Assembly (NCBI GenBank): GCA_002364615.1
Contig: DEYP01000019.1
Location: 186,001 to 250,000 of the forward strand
DNA from: Arsukibacterium sp. UBA3155
Lineage (GTDB): Bacteria; Pseudomonadota; Gammaproteobacteria; Enterobacterales; Alteromonadaceae
Direction: 5' to 3'
Length of the DNA: 64,000 nt
The notes below the pieces were generated by a model, which was given only the letters and a program-made list of their open reading frames with translations, did not search any database and was not told where the DNA came from. Every line of letters begins with the position of its first letter. The first letter of the stretch is position 1. This document shows positions 8,294 to 17,257 of the stretch, piece after piece. Position numbers and translations under genes: made by a program.

Positions 8294-10022
8294 CGTTGCC
8301 CTGGTTGCCGCTGCTATCGGTCGGCTGATAAACCACAATCCGGTTGCGGCCACCGGTTTTGGCCTGATATAACGCATCGTCAGCTTGCTTTAATAAATTG
8401 TCAAAATCTGCGCTACTGCTGGTGGCCACCCCGAAACTGGCAGTGATTTGAATGATCCGGTCATCAACCTCAATATCAAGTTGCTCCAGGCTCTGCCGGC
8501 ATTGCTCGGCAATTTCTTTTGCGTCGGCGAGGGCACAACCCGGTAAAAACAAGGCAAACTCTTCACCGCCCACCCGCGCTAAAATATCCTGCTGCCGAAT
8601 CAATACCTGGCAACACTGGGCAATGGTACTTAATACTTTATCACCGGCGGCATGGCCGTATTGATCATTAATTTGTTTAAATAAATCGATATCAAACATG
8701 ATCAGGCTGTACTCGCCCTGCTGACGACGGTTGGCGAGATGTCTGCTAACCGTTTCGTTAAAATAGCGGCGGTTAAATAAGCGGGTTAAAAAATCGGTGG
8801 TGGCCAGCCGGTTCAGGGCCACTCTTTTGCTATTGAGAACATAAATTACCAGCAGTAACAATGCCAACAAAGCGACAGCAAACATCAGAGCTTTTAGTTT
8901 TTGTTCCTGTTGTAACTTACTTTCGAGTTGCAGCAACTCATTCGTACTCTCTAATAGCGCGAGTTTATTTTCGCTTTCCATAAAGTCAGCCTGTGCCAGA
9001 TGGTAGGCGACGCTGCGTTTTTTAAACTCATCAATATAACGAATCAGCGCTACAGAATGTTGGCTATATGCTTTAACAGCAGCTGCGGTATTTCCTGCTT
9101 TTTCATGTGTTTGTGCTAGTAGCAGCATCGCTTTATTGGCGGTTTTCGTATCATTTAACGCTATTGTTTGCTGATAAACCTTTTCCAGTAATGCCTCTGC
9201 TGCTGCATAGTTCTGCAGATGTAACTCAGCCGACCCCAGGAAAAATTCGGCCTGAATAACTGAATACAAATAGCCGGTTTTTTTAAGTTCAGGCATTACT
9301 GACAGCATGTCAGTTTTAACCTGAGCCGGCATTTTATCTAAATCAATTTCAGCGATGTACAGGCTAAGGGTGTGCAGTAATAATGGCTCGTTTGCTGTGA
9401 TGCAGGCTTGTTGCGCTGTTTTAAATGCTTCATTTGTGTACGTTTGCTTTAACTTTATTGTTGCATGCAATTGTAATGCATAGCCAACACAATAGCTGCG
9501 CGGAGATCTGGCAACATCGACGATATTAGACGCATATTCCAGGGCTTTGTCGTAAACATTGGCACTGATATGTAATTGGGTCGCAACAGTATACAAACTA
9601 ACCTGTAGAGGCTCGCTGTTCAGATAGTTGCCTGCTTTTAGCGCATCAAACAAGAACGAGTATGCCTTACTGAAATCCTTTCTGTGCTCATAAACTGTTG
9701 CCAGCAACAAGTTGGCTTTAAGGGTGATTTCCGGGTATTCACTATCTGCTATCTTAGCAGCCCAGCTAATCGCATTTTCCTGTTCGCCCTTAAATGCATA
9801 GATATAGGCTTTGAGAAAGGTAAATTGCTCTTTCTGATAAGGAGTCAGAGCCTGGTAATCCAACTCCAGCTGAGCAACGATGTCAGCGGTTTGGGTTGGT
9901 GACTGAGTGCGTAATGCTTCTGCCTTGTCCAGCTGTGGTTGAAAAGTGTCAGCTGCACTGAGAGCAGAAAACGCCGCTAACACCAATATCAGCGGTATAT
10001 ACACCCATCCTGTCCGTTGCAT
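8283..10022 (-). CDS. TPR-containing membrane diguanylate cyclase (GGDEF)
   Basis: A 579-residue protein with a signal or TM segment at 5-24, about eight TPR-like helical repeats at 30-340, a short coiled coil (LLESTNELLQLESKLQQEQK), a membrane helix at about 370-390 and a C-terminal GGDEF domain. The active site is GGEEF at 485-489. The inhibitory I-site RQQD lies five residues before it, so the enzyme is expected to make c-di-GMP with product inhibition. The TPR part should be periplasmic and could sense a ligand or peptide. It starts 6 bp after the borosin precursor and overlaps the methyltransferase, an unusual position for a signalling enzyme. Confidence 0.9.
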   Translation of the reverse strand: MQRTGWVYIPLILVLAAFSALSAADTFQPQLDKAEALRTQSPTQTADIVAQLELDYQALTPYQKEQFTFLKAYIYAFKGEQENAISWAAKIADSEYPEITLKANLLLATVYEHRKDFSKAYSFLFDALKAGNYLNSEPLQVSLYTVATQLHISANVYDKALEYASNIVDVARSPRSYCVGYALQLHATIKLKQTYTNEAFKTAQQACITANEPLLLHTLSLYIAEIDLDKMPAQVKTDMLSVMPELKKTGYLYSVIQAEFFLGSAELHLQNYAAAEALLEKVYQQTIALNDTKTANKAMLLLAQTHEKAGNTAAAVKAYSQHSVALIRYIDEFKKRSVAYHLAQADFMESENKLALLESTNELLQLESKLQQEQKLKALMFAVALLALLLLVIYVLNSKRVALNRLATTDFLTRLFNRRYFNETVSRHLANRRQQGEYSLIMFDIDLFKQINDQYGHAAGDKVLSTIAQCCQVLIRQQDILARVGGEEFALFLPGCALADAKEIAEQCRQSLEQLDIEVDDRIIQITASFGVATSSSADFDNLLKQADDALYQAKTGGRNRIVVYQPTDSSGNQGNDVS

Positions 10023-10028
10023 CGCGTA

Positions 10029-10235
10029 TCACTTTGCCGGGAAGATAAAAGTAACAGGCTGCACCGGATGTCCTGTTAACTGCTCAACTTTGGCTTTATC
10101 GCCCGCCACTACCGCGTCAATTTCATGGCTCTGAAGGCCATATTTTTGCATGGCGGTGGCAGGGTCTTGCTGATATTCCTGTTGCAGTTTTGGGTTGGTG
10201 GCTAAATCACTAATAAACTGGCTTAACGTCGACAT
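10029..10235 (-). CDS. Borosin-type RiPP precursor peptide (SonA-like)
   Basis: A 68-residue peptide with a good AGGATG ribosome binding site. Residues 1-55 look like the helical borosin binding domain: LSQFISDLATNPKL, then YQQDPATAMQKYGL and EIDAVVAGDKAKVEQLTG. The last 13 residues are a hydrophobic tail, HPVQPVTFIFPAK, that fits a core peptide; SonA of Shewanella has a similar leader followed by a short tail with beta-branched and aromatic residues that are N-methylated. The leader also resembles other short Nif11/LigA-like leaders, so the borosin call depends on the methyltransferase in the same operon. No protease or transporter gene is nearby. Confidence 0.85.
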   Translation of the reverse strand: MSTLSQFISDLATNPKLQQEYQQDPATAMQKYGLQSHEIDAVVAGDKAKVEQLTGHPVQPVTFIFPAK

Positions 10236-10504
10236 AGTACATCCTGTTAATTGCTGCGCTGGTTATTATTGAGCATTGTCAGCCCGTTGTTACTGGTAAC
10301 GGCCGCTACTGCTGCTATTTTGCACTCTAATGTAAGTCAAATAACACTTGCTAACAACAACCCATTATTGAAACTTTTGCATAAGTGGCTTGCCATTAAT
10401 TCCGTTTGGTTATATCTGAGCGTTATAAGCTATTTTGCGAAATAGGCTTGCAGCGCTATGCTAAGCACTAATATCAGCTGACGATTTCAGCTTGCGGAGC
10501 GGCC

Positions 10505-11926
10505 GTGCAATATCTTCCCTTATTTGTGAAATTAACCGATAAACCAGTGCTGATTGTCGGTGGTGGTTCGGTGGCGCTGCGTAAAGCCGGCACCCTGCTA
10601 AGTGCCGGCGCCAGGTTATATGTGGTATCGCCTGAGTTTGCTCCGGAATTTATCGAGTGGCAGCGGCAGGGCAAAGCCGAGCTTGTTCACGGTTATTTCA
10701 GCGAGGAGTTGCTCGACGGTAAATTACTGGTCATTGCTGCGACCGACAACGATAACGTTAACGCTGCAGTATTTGATGCCGCGACTGAACGCAATATGCT
10801 GGTAAACACCGTGGATGATCAGCCCAAATGCGGTTTTATTTTCCCGTCTATTATTGACCGTAACCCAATTATTATTGCTATATCCAGTTTTGGCACCGCT
10901 CCGGTGCTGGCCAGGCGTTTACGCGAAAAGCTGGAAACCTTGTTACCCCAACATTTAGGGCCACTGGCGCAACTTGTTGGTCGTTTTCGGGATCAGGTAA
11001 AAGCGAAAATTAAAGGCTTTGCCGCCCGGCGCCAGTTCTGGGAAAAAGTATTTAATTCTGATGTGGTGCGCGAGGTGCAGGCTAATCAGCTGCCGCAGGC
11101 AGAACGGCGGCTTACTGAGTTGCTGGCCGAGCCGCAGCAGCTGGACGGTGAAGTGTATGTAGTAGGCGCCGGCCCCGGCGATCCGGAGCTGTTAACCTTA
11201 AAAGCATTACAGTTAATGCAGCAAGCCGATGTGGTGGTATATGACTATCTGGTTTCGCCCGAAATTATGCAGTTGGTGCGCCGCGATGCCGAGCTGATCT
11301 GTGTGGGTAAAAAAGCCGGTTCGCATTCGGTGGCGCAGCAGGATACCAACCAGATATTGATTGATTTAGCCCTTTCCGGCAAAAAAGTGTGCCGCTTAAA
11401 AGGCGGCGACCCCTTTATTTTTGGCCGCGGCGGCGAAGAGATTCAGGCATTGCTGCCGCACAATATTGCCTTTCAGGTAGTGCCGGGAGTCACTGCCGCA
11501 GCTGGCTGTGCTGCTTATGCGGGCATTCCGTTAACCCATCGTGACCATGCGCAAAGCGTCCAGTTTGTTACTGGTCATTGCCGGCCCGATGGCAGCGAGC
11601 CTGACTGGCGCAGCATGAGTAAGGCTAATCAGACGGTAGTCATTTACATGGGCTTGATGAAAGCCGACCATATTCAGCAGCAGCTGATCAGCGCAGGGCG
11701 CTCGGCTGCTACCCCGGTAGCGATCATTGAAAATGGCAGCCGGCTGGAGCAGCGTATTATCACCACACAACTAAGTCAGCTGTCGGCGAAGGTTAGCAGC
11801 GAGCAGGTACAATCACCGGCGCTGTTGATCATTGGCGAAGTCGTTAGTTTACAGCAGCAGTTGCATTGGTTTGGTAAGCGGCCACAGCCTGCAGTATTTG
11901 CCCAGCCGTTAACCCGGCTGCGTTAA
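10505..11926 (+). CDS. cysG: Siroheme synthase (trifunctional CysG)
   Basis: A 473-residue fusion (457 in E. coli). The N-terminal dehydrogenase/ferrochelatase domain has the NAD motif LIVGGGSVALRKA and FPSIIDRNPIIIAIS. The C-terminal SAM uroporphyrinogen-III methyltransferase has VVGAGPGDPELLTLKA, LKGGDPFIFGRGGEE and GIPLTHRDHAQSV. It turns uroporphyrinogen III into sirohaem for sulfite reductase. The start is GTG, and the N-terminus QYLPLFVKL matches the family from there. It is divergent from the borosin operon; the 269 bp between them must hold both promoters. Confidence 0.97.
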   Translation: MQYLPLFVKLTDKPVLIVGGGSVALRKAGTLLSAGARLYVVSPEFAPEFIEWQRQGKAELVHGYFSEELLDGKLLVIAATDNDNVNAAVFDAATERNMLVNTVDDQPKCGFIFPSIIDRNPIIIAISSFGTAPVLARRLREKLETLLPQHLGPLAQLVGRFRDQVKAKIKGFAARRQFWEKVFNSDVVREVQANQLPQAERRLTELLAEPQQLDGEVYVVGAGPGDPELLTLKALQLMQQADVVVYDYLVSPEIMQLVRRDAELICVGKKAGSHSVAQQDTNQILIDLALSGKKVCRLKGGDPFIFGRGGEEIQALLPHNIAFQVVPGVTAAAGCAAYAGIPLTHRDHAQSVQFVTGHCRPDGSEPDWRSMSKANQTVVIYMGLMKADHIQQQLISAGRSAATPVAIIENGSRLEQRIITTQLSQLSAKVSSEQVQSPALLIIGEVVSLQQQLHWFGKRPQPAVFAQPLTRLR

Positions 11927-11994
11927 TTCTGATACACTCGCAGCACAAAATATATTGCAGCAACTACTCTCTCAAACCTTTCAAGGACGACACC

Positions 11995-12768
11995 ATGACC
12001 GCAACCTTATTACCAGCCATTATTAAGATTGCCGAACAGGCGGGCGAGGCCATTCTGGTTATTTATGGCCGCGGCCAGGCCGATTTTAATATTAGCGCTA
12101 AAAGCGACGACTCACCGCTGACGGCAGCTGATTTAGCGGCGCATCGGCTGATTGTCGCTGAGCTTGCCAGACTTACCCCAGACATACCTATTTTATCGGA
12201 AGAAGCGGCCGACATTAGCTGGGAAATCCGTAAAAACTGGCAGCGCTACTGGCTGGTGGACCCGCTGGATGGCACCAAAGAATTTATAAAACGTAATGGC
12301 GAGTTCACCGTAAATATTGCGCTGATAGACAACGGCGAACCGGTATTGGGCGTAGTACATGCACCGGTACTGGAGAAAACCTATTATGCTGCCAAAGGTG
12401 AAGGGGCTTTTTTAAAGCAGCAAGCCAGCATTAGCTCAATTCAGGCGAATAAAGCCAGCAGTAAACAGCTGGTAAAAGTGGTGGGCAGCCGCAGTCATCC
12501 CAGCCCCGATTTAGCAGGCTACCTGGCCCGGTTTAAGGCGCATGAAATGGTGCCGGTTGGCAGCTCATTAAAGTTTTGTTTAGTCGCCGATGGTAGCGCC
12601 GATGTGTACCCGCGTTTTGGCCCCACTATGGCCTGGGATACCGGTGCCGGCCATATTGTTGCCACTGAAGCCGGCGCCACCGTCAGCTTTGATGGTATCA
12701 GCAGCAAGGTATATCAGCGCGAGCAACTACTGAATCCGAATTTTATGGTATCAGCGCTACGCGACTAA
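11995..12768 (+). CDS. cysQ: 3'(2'),5'-bisphosphate nucleotidase CysQ
   Basis: This 257-residue Mg-dependent phosphatase of the inositol monophosphatase family splits PAP to AMP, removing the by-product of PAPS reduction. The metal-binding motifs are present: SEEA, DPLDGTKEFIKRNGEF and WDTGAGHIVATEAGA. It lies 68 bp after cysG in the same direction, in keeping with a sulfate-assimilation cluster. AAGGA precedes the ATG at a suitable distance. Confidence 0.95.
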   Translation: MTATLLPAIIKIAEQAGEAILVIYGRGQADFNISAKSDDSPLTAADLAAHRLIVAELARLTPDIPILSEEAADISWEIRKNWQRYWLVDPLDGTKEFIKRNGEFTVNIALIDNGEPVLGVVHAPVLEKTYYAAKGEGAFLKQQASISSIQANKASSKQLVKVVGSRSHPSPDLAGYLARFKAHEMVPVGSSLKFCLVADGSADVYPRFGPTMAWDTGAGHIVATEAGATVSFDGISSKVYQREQLLNPNFMVSALRD

Positions 12769-12818
12769 TCCGCGTCAGTGCGGTACACTAGCCACCTAAT
12801 TTACAGGTGACTAGTGCT

Positions 12819-13514
12819 ATGCGTTTAGATAAATATATTTGTGATTGTACCGGCCTGACCCGCAGCCAGGCCGGCAAAGTGATCCGCCAAAAGCTGGTCA
12901 GTATTAATGGCGAAGTGGTGAAACAGGCGGCAGTGCAGGTAAGCGACAGCGATTCAGTGGTGATGGACGGCCAGCCGCTGGCCATTATTGGTTTACGTTA
13001 CATCATGCTGCACAAACCGGCCGGGTTTCTCTGCGCCAATGACGACCCCGAACACCCCATTGTGTTTAACTTACTGGATGAGCCCTTAGTTGAACGCCTG
13101 CATACCGTTGGCCGCCTTGATTTAGACACTACCGGTTTATTACTGCTAACCGATGATGGCAAGTGGTCGCATCGCATTAGCTCCCCCAAGCATCATATTG
13201 CCAAAACCTACCGGGTATGGACTGCCGACCCGATAAGTGATGATGCCGCCAGCCTGTTTGCCGAGGGCGTAATGCTACGCGGCGAAAAAGACCCGACCTT
13301 GCCGGCGGAACTGGAATTAGTGGCCGAGCGCGAAGCGCTGCTGACTATTCATGAAGGCCGTTACCACCAGGTAAAACGGATGTTCGCGGCTATTGGCAAT
13401 AAAGTAGAGCAACTACACAGGGAAAAAATCGGTGGTTTGCAGTTACCGGCAGATTTGGCAGAGGGTGAGTATCGGGCGCTTACTGAAGCTGAGATGTTAA
13501 AATTAACAAAGTAA
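12819..13514 (+). CDS. rsuA: 16S rRNA pseudouridine(516) synthase
   Basis: This 231-residue protein has the same length as E. coli RsuA. It has an N-terminal S4 RNA-binding domain (MRLDKYICDCTGLTRSQA) and the catalytic motif GRLDLDTTGLLLLTDDG, in which Asp is the nucleophile. It makes pseudouridine 516 in 16S rRNA. The frame is open from a GTG at 12807, but the ATG at 12819 begins exactly with the family N-terminus and is chosen. Confidence 0.95.
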   Translation: MRLDKYICDCTGLTRSQAGKVIRQKLVSINGEVVKQAAVQVSDSDSVVMDGQPLAIIGLRYIMLHKPAGFLCANDDPEHPIVFNLLDEPLVERLHTVGRLDLDTTGLLLLTDDGKWSHRISSPKHHIAKTYRVWTADPISDDAASLFAEGVMLRGEKDPTLPAELELVAEREALLTIHEGRYHQVKRMFAAIGNKVEQLHREKIGGLQLPADLAEGEYRALTEAEMLKLTK

Positions 13515-13643
13515 TAATTGCCGGTTCGCTTTGCTGAAATGATTTTTCAAAGTAGGTAAAAATTTGTTGAGTTTTTCCATTTTCTAAACTAATTTCTGAT
13601 AGCAACTTGAGTTGCATTAAATAATAAAAAATATGGAGATTGT

Positions 13644-14129
13644 ATGAAGTTATCGTTAGTTGCTGCGGTTTCAGCTGTTGTGGTGTCGTTAGTTGCGGTA
13701 ATACCAGCTGCGCAAGCTCAGCAAAAAGTAAACCCATGGAAACAATGTGGTATTGGTGCAATGATTTTTGATGATAACGGTGCTGCAGCTGCTATCTCTA
13801 ATATTATCTGGGATTTAGGTACTACTGCTGTATCTTCTAACATAAGTTCACAAGATTCTTGTGAAGGTGTTAACGTTGCTGCTGCTCAATTTATTAATGA
13901 CAGCATCATTAATATTGAAGAAGAAACAGTAATCGGTCAGGGTGAAAATCTGACAGCTATGTTAAATATTATGGGTTGTGAAGTGTCTGCGCATCAAGCC
14001 ATTATTAGTGCTGTGCGTTCAGAGTTAGATCTTTCTGCGGCAGATAACAACGCTAAAGCTGAAGCATATTATCTACAACTAGAAGGTAAAACTTCAGGCC
14101 AGTTCTTTGCTCAGTGCCAGGTTATCTAA
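13644..14129 (+). CDS. DUF3015 family secreted protein
   Basis: A 161-residue protein with a clear signal peptide (cut after AAQA, about residue 25) followed by NPWKQCGIGAMIFDDNG, the typical start of DUF3015 proteins. Four cysteines remain in the mature part (C36, C75, C117, C159 approximately), suggesting two periplasmic disulfides. Function unknown. It is separated from the DUF4105 gene only by a terminator hairpin; the two probably act together in the envelope, which is inference. Confidence 0.8.
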   Translation: MKLSLVAAVSAVVVSLVAVIPAAQAQQKVNPWKQCGIGAMIFDDNGAAAAISNIIWDLGTTAVSSNISSQDSCEGVNVAAAQFINDSIINIEEETVIGQGENLTAMLNIMGCEVSAHQAIISAVRSELDLSAADNNAKAEAYYLQLEGKTSGQFFAQCQVI

Positions 14130-14150
14130 TTTGCTTTAGTTAGTATTTGC

Positions 14151-14178
14151 AAACCCGCCTAAAAGCGGGTTTTCTTTA
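14151..14178 (+). terminator. Rho-independent terminator after the DUF3015 gene
   Basis: AAACCCGC-CTAAAA-GCGGGTTT forms an 8-bp stem with TCTTT after it. It lies immediately before the ATG of the DUF4105 gene, so that gene depends on read-through or an internal start. Confidence 0.8.
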
Positions 14179-14180
14179 AT

Positions 14181-16040
14181 ATGGCTGCAGTTATGTGGTT
14201 TTTAACCCGTAAATTTATACTCTTACTTTTACTGTTTACCAGTAATGCTGTTATAGCTGAGCCTGCTGACACGTTACATAAAGTAGCCAACTCGGCTTAT
14301 TGGCGAGCCCTGTTGCACTTTCCGGTTGATAAATCTGAAAGCGAAATTATTGATACTGGATTTTTTCTGGCTACAAATGGTGCTACCGATCCCATGGCAG
14401 AGTTGCTGGCAACATTGGATCAACTTATCAAGCCATCTGAAGACGACGTAAACAGTCATGCGCAATGCCGCTTTATAGCCCGGTATCATTGGTTAAAACA
14501 GCAAGTCCCGGAGTTGCTGGTTGGAGCACCGCCTATAAGCTGTCCCCTGTTTGATAAGTGGACTGATCAACAACAGATAAACTCGGTCAGTGCAGTTTTC
14601 GCCAGTGGATACCTTGGTAATCCGGCTTCTTTTTATGGCCATATCCTGTTAAAACTGAATAGTAGCAACACAAACAAAAGCATTCTTCAACAACAAAGCC
14701 TTAACTTTGGTGCGGCGGTGCCCGATGCAGAGAATCCGCTTGTTTACATCGTTAAAGGTTTATTTGGTGGGTATGATGCGGTTTTTTCGCATGGTTTATT
14801 TTACAAAAATGTACTGACATATGGTGAGGCTGAACTAAGAGATCTGTGGGAATATAAACTAGAGTTAACACCAGAACAGGTCCAAAAGTTGGTTTTCCAT
14901 GCCTGGGAGTTAATAGGGCGAGACTATCAGTATTTTTTTCTACAGCAAAATTGCGCTTATCGTATGGCGGAGTTGTTAGAGTTGGTTATTGATACTGAGT
15001 TGATTAGTAAACACCAACCCTGGGCAATGCCCATTACCGTATTCCATCGTTTGGCTCAGGCGAAACAGGATAACCGAGCCATTGTCGGCGACATCATTCA
15101 TCATCCATCGCGACAGCAGCGCTTTCATCGACGTTACACCGAACTTAACGATGCTCAGCGTCAGATTATTAAGACGATTATTGATGCTGATTTTTCAGTT
15201 GACGTTGCTGGATATAACCAACTTACTGCCGCGCAGCAAAGTGCATCGCTTGAAATGCTATTTGATTATCTGGAGTTTCTGCGCATCAATAAACAGCCCC
15301 TATTCTCTGAGTCGGCTAAGCAACGGTTGTTGCAGGCGAGATTAAGACTGCCGGCGTCAACGACCCGTGACACAAAACCCTCTGACTTTGCGCCGCCGCA
15401 TCGCGGTACACTGCCTTCTATGTTTCAGCTTAGTGGCGTTAAGGCCGATAACAATGTAGCGCAGATACGGTTCCGGGCAACCTATTATGATTTACTGACT
15501 TCAGACACCGGGCGTGCAGCATATAGCGCTCTGTCAATGTTCGACCTGACGTTGCGCTATGATGACGGGTTGCGTGTACAGCGATTTGAACTACTAAATA
15601 TTGAAAATATGAACCTGAGTGCAACTGGACTGCCTGGCGATGGTGGTTATGCATGGAAATTGAACCTGGCATATGCGCCACAGCATTTGGCCTGCGACAA
15701 TTGCCAGGCATCGCAGTTAAATGCCGGTATCGGTAAAGCCCGATTGTGGCGGCCGGGCGTTCTTACCTATGCATTGCTAGATGGCAGCATACATTCCAAT
15801 ACTGCAAATAGTGGTATGGTATCTATTCAGCCAAGGCTGGGCATGTTGGCGGACATTGCTCCTTGGTGGCGTATGCAAGTTGAGGTTGGCAGGAGGTACC
15901 ATTTTGACGCAGATGGCCGCCACTTCAATTGGTATACATGGCAGCATAGGTTGGGCGCTCAGCCTAACTGGGATATTCGTTTTGGTATTCAGCGCCAGCA
16001 AGCAACAGAGTTTACTTTGGCTTATAGTCGCTATTGGTAA
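14181..16040 (+). CDS. DUF4105 (Lnb N-terminal-like) envelope protein
   Basis: A 619-residue protein with an N-terminal signal segment (FILLLLLFTSNAVIA). The middle part carries the DUF4105 pattern ASGYLGNPASFYGHILLKLN, then YGEAELRDLWEY and FFLQQNCAYRMAELLEL, with the conserved His and Cys of a cysteine-peptidase-like site. The last 200 residues alternate in a beta-strand manner and end YSRYW, suggesting an outer-membrane or beta-rich domain. The role is unknown; related domains are found in lacto-N-biosidase chaperone-like proteins. An alternative ATG is at 14193. Confidence 0.8.
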   Translation: MAAVMWFLTRKFILLLLLFTSNAVIAEPADTLHKVANSAYWRALLHFPVDKSESEIIDTGFFLATNGATDPMAELLATLDQLIKPSEDDVNSHAQCRFIARYHWLKQQVPELLVGAPPISCPLFDKWTDQQQINSVSAVFASGYLGNPASFYGHILLKLNSSNTNKSILQQQSLNFGAAVPDAENPLVYIVKGLFGGYDAVFSHGLFYKNVLTYGEAELRDLWEYKLELTPEQVQKLVFHAWELIGRDYQYFFLQQNCAYRMAELLELVIDTELISKHQPWAMPITVFHRLAQAKQDNRAIVGDIIHHPSRQQRFHRRYTELNDAQRQIIKTIIDADFSVDVAGYNQLTAAQQSASLEMLFDYLEFLRINKQPLFSESAKQRLLQARLRLPASTTRDTKPSDFAPPHRGTLPSMFQLSGVKADNNVAQIRFRATYYDLLTSDTGRAAYSALSMFDLTLRYDDGLRVQRFELLNIENMNLSATGLPGDGGYAWKLNLAYAPQHLACDNCQASQLNAGIGKARLWRPGVLTYALLDGSIHSNTANSGMVSIQPRLGMLADIAPWWRMQVEVGRRYHFDADGRHFNWYTWQHRLGAQPNWDIRFGIQRQQATEFTLAYSRYW

Positions 16041-16162
16041 GCTTGAGGATTACGATAACTGACCAAACTCAACTAGCTTATTCAAGTAGCCTGTAAACCC
16101 TACAAAATTTATTTTGCTCCCTTCTTCTAAAAGATTATTTATTCCGGTAAAGTTGCGCTAAC

Positions 16163-16201
16163 AAAATTTCAGGTTGTTTTTACATCAACCTGAAATTTTT
16201 T
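16163..16201 (+). terminator. Strong rho-independent terminator
   Basis: A perfect 14-bp stem (AAAATTTCAGGTTG with its complement) around a 9-base loop, ending in T residues. It isolates the DUF4105 gene from the lipoprotein operon. The rest of 16041-16307 shows no other clear element. Confidence 0.88.
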
Positions 16202-16307
16202 GCGTGTTGCACAATAACTATTGTGTGTAGTTGAATATGATGGTCGGCATGGAACGCTAGCCCCGCTTGTTGGCAGCTTTGTATGTGCTGGTCATAATGA
16301 GGACCTC

Positions 16308-17255
16308 ATGAAAAAAATAATAATACCTGTACTGCTGATTGCACTTACTGCATGCACATCTGCTACTCGCGAAACGGTCAATAAAGTCCCAGATACTAAA
16401 CCTGTCATCAGCAAAACTCTGGCTCAACCAGAGGCCATGTCGTTAAAGCGGGTGGTAGCCATTGCTCGTTTTTCGGATGAAACCAAGCGTGGAAACGCCT
16501 TTCTGGTTGACCAGAATGCAGATCGTTTAGGGAAGCAAGCGTCTGACATTCTTGCTGCGCGCTTAACTGAAACCAACAAATTTATTATGTTAGAGCGTGC
16601 TGACTTAGACAAGGTTATTGCCGAGCAAAATTTTGCGGGCAATGCGGTGCAGGCAGTAGGTTCAGATTACCTTATTGTTGGCTCAGTATCTGAGTTTGGC
16701 CGCTCCAGCACCAGTGAAGTTGGCGTATTTAGCCGCAACCGGATTCAGAGTGCAACGGCGACCGTCAATGTCAGGTTAGTTAATACTAAAACAGGCCAGG
16801 TGTTGTATTCCGAAGAAGCCACCGGCGAAGCCCGGGTAGAAGCGAACACTGTGGTCGGCATTGGAGAAAGAGCCGCCTATGACACCGCGATAAACGATAA
16901 AGCATTGTCTGCCGCAATTTCTAAGCTGGTAAGTAACATTGCAGAGAACTTGCTGGATGCCCCCTGGCAAGCTTATTTAATTAGTCAGCAAGGTTCTAAT
17001 TACCTGATGACCGGTGGTAAATCTCAGGGCATTAGTCTAAACGATACGTTTGAAGTACAAACGGCTGGAGAGCAAATTAAAAATCCGCAAACCGGTTTTC
17101 TTATTACTCTGCCAGGCAGTACCGTTGCTACGGTGAAAGTTATCGGTTTCGTTGGTGAGGGCGAGAATGAGCTGTCGATTTGCCAGCTGGTTACCGGCAA
17201 TATTGCTGAGCTTGAGTTACAGAAGCTGGTAGTTCGTGAAAAAGGAAAAGCGTAA
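16308..17255 (+). CDS. CsgG-like outer-membrane lipoprotein
   Basis: 315 residues from the ATG at 16308, which has a GAGG ribosome binding site and starts a lipoprotein signal with lipobox LTAC; the longer frame to 16221 lacks this logic. The body matches the CsgG/HfaB family: VVAIARFSDETKRG, ASDILAARLTETNKFIMLERADLDKVIAEQ and GSDYLIVGSVSEFG. CsgG proteins form outer-membrane pores, but no curli subunit genes are here. It is followed at 2 bp by three more small lipoprotein genes, a set known from Neisseria and other proteobacteria (CsgG, DUF4810, DUF799). Confidence 0.88.
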   Translation: MKKIIIPVLLIALTACTSATRETVNKVPDTKPVISKTLAQPEAMSLKRVVAIARFSDETKRGNAFLVDQNADRLGKQASDILAARLTETNKFIMLERADLDKVIAEQNFAGNAVQAVGSDYLIVGSVSEFGRSSTSEVGVFSRNRIQSATATVNVRLVNTKTGQVLYSEEATGEARVEANTVVGIGERAAYDTAINDKALSAAISKLVSNIAENLLDAPWQAYLISQQGSNYLMTGGKSQGISLNDTFEVQTAGEQIKNPQTGFLITLPGSTVATVKVIGFVGEGENELSICQLVTGNIAELELQKLVVREKGKA

Positions 17256-17257
17256 AA

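Noticed and set aside
8294-8377. N-terminal extension of the borosin methyltransferase
   Set aside because: It lies entirely inside the GGDEF gene, and homologues begin at the GSL-x-C-x-G segment just after the later ATG.
10251-10445. 64-residue hydrophobic ORF between the borosin operon and cysG
   Set aside because: TTG start without a ribosome binding site, and it occupies the only space for two divergent promoters; no conserved features.
16221-16307. N-terminal extension of the CsgG-like protein
   Set aside because: Would place about 29 hydrophilic residues before a clear lipoprotein signal peptide that has its own ribosome binding site.
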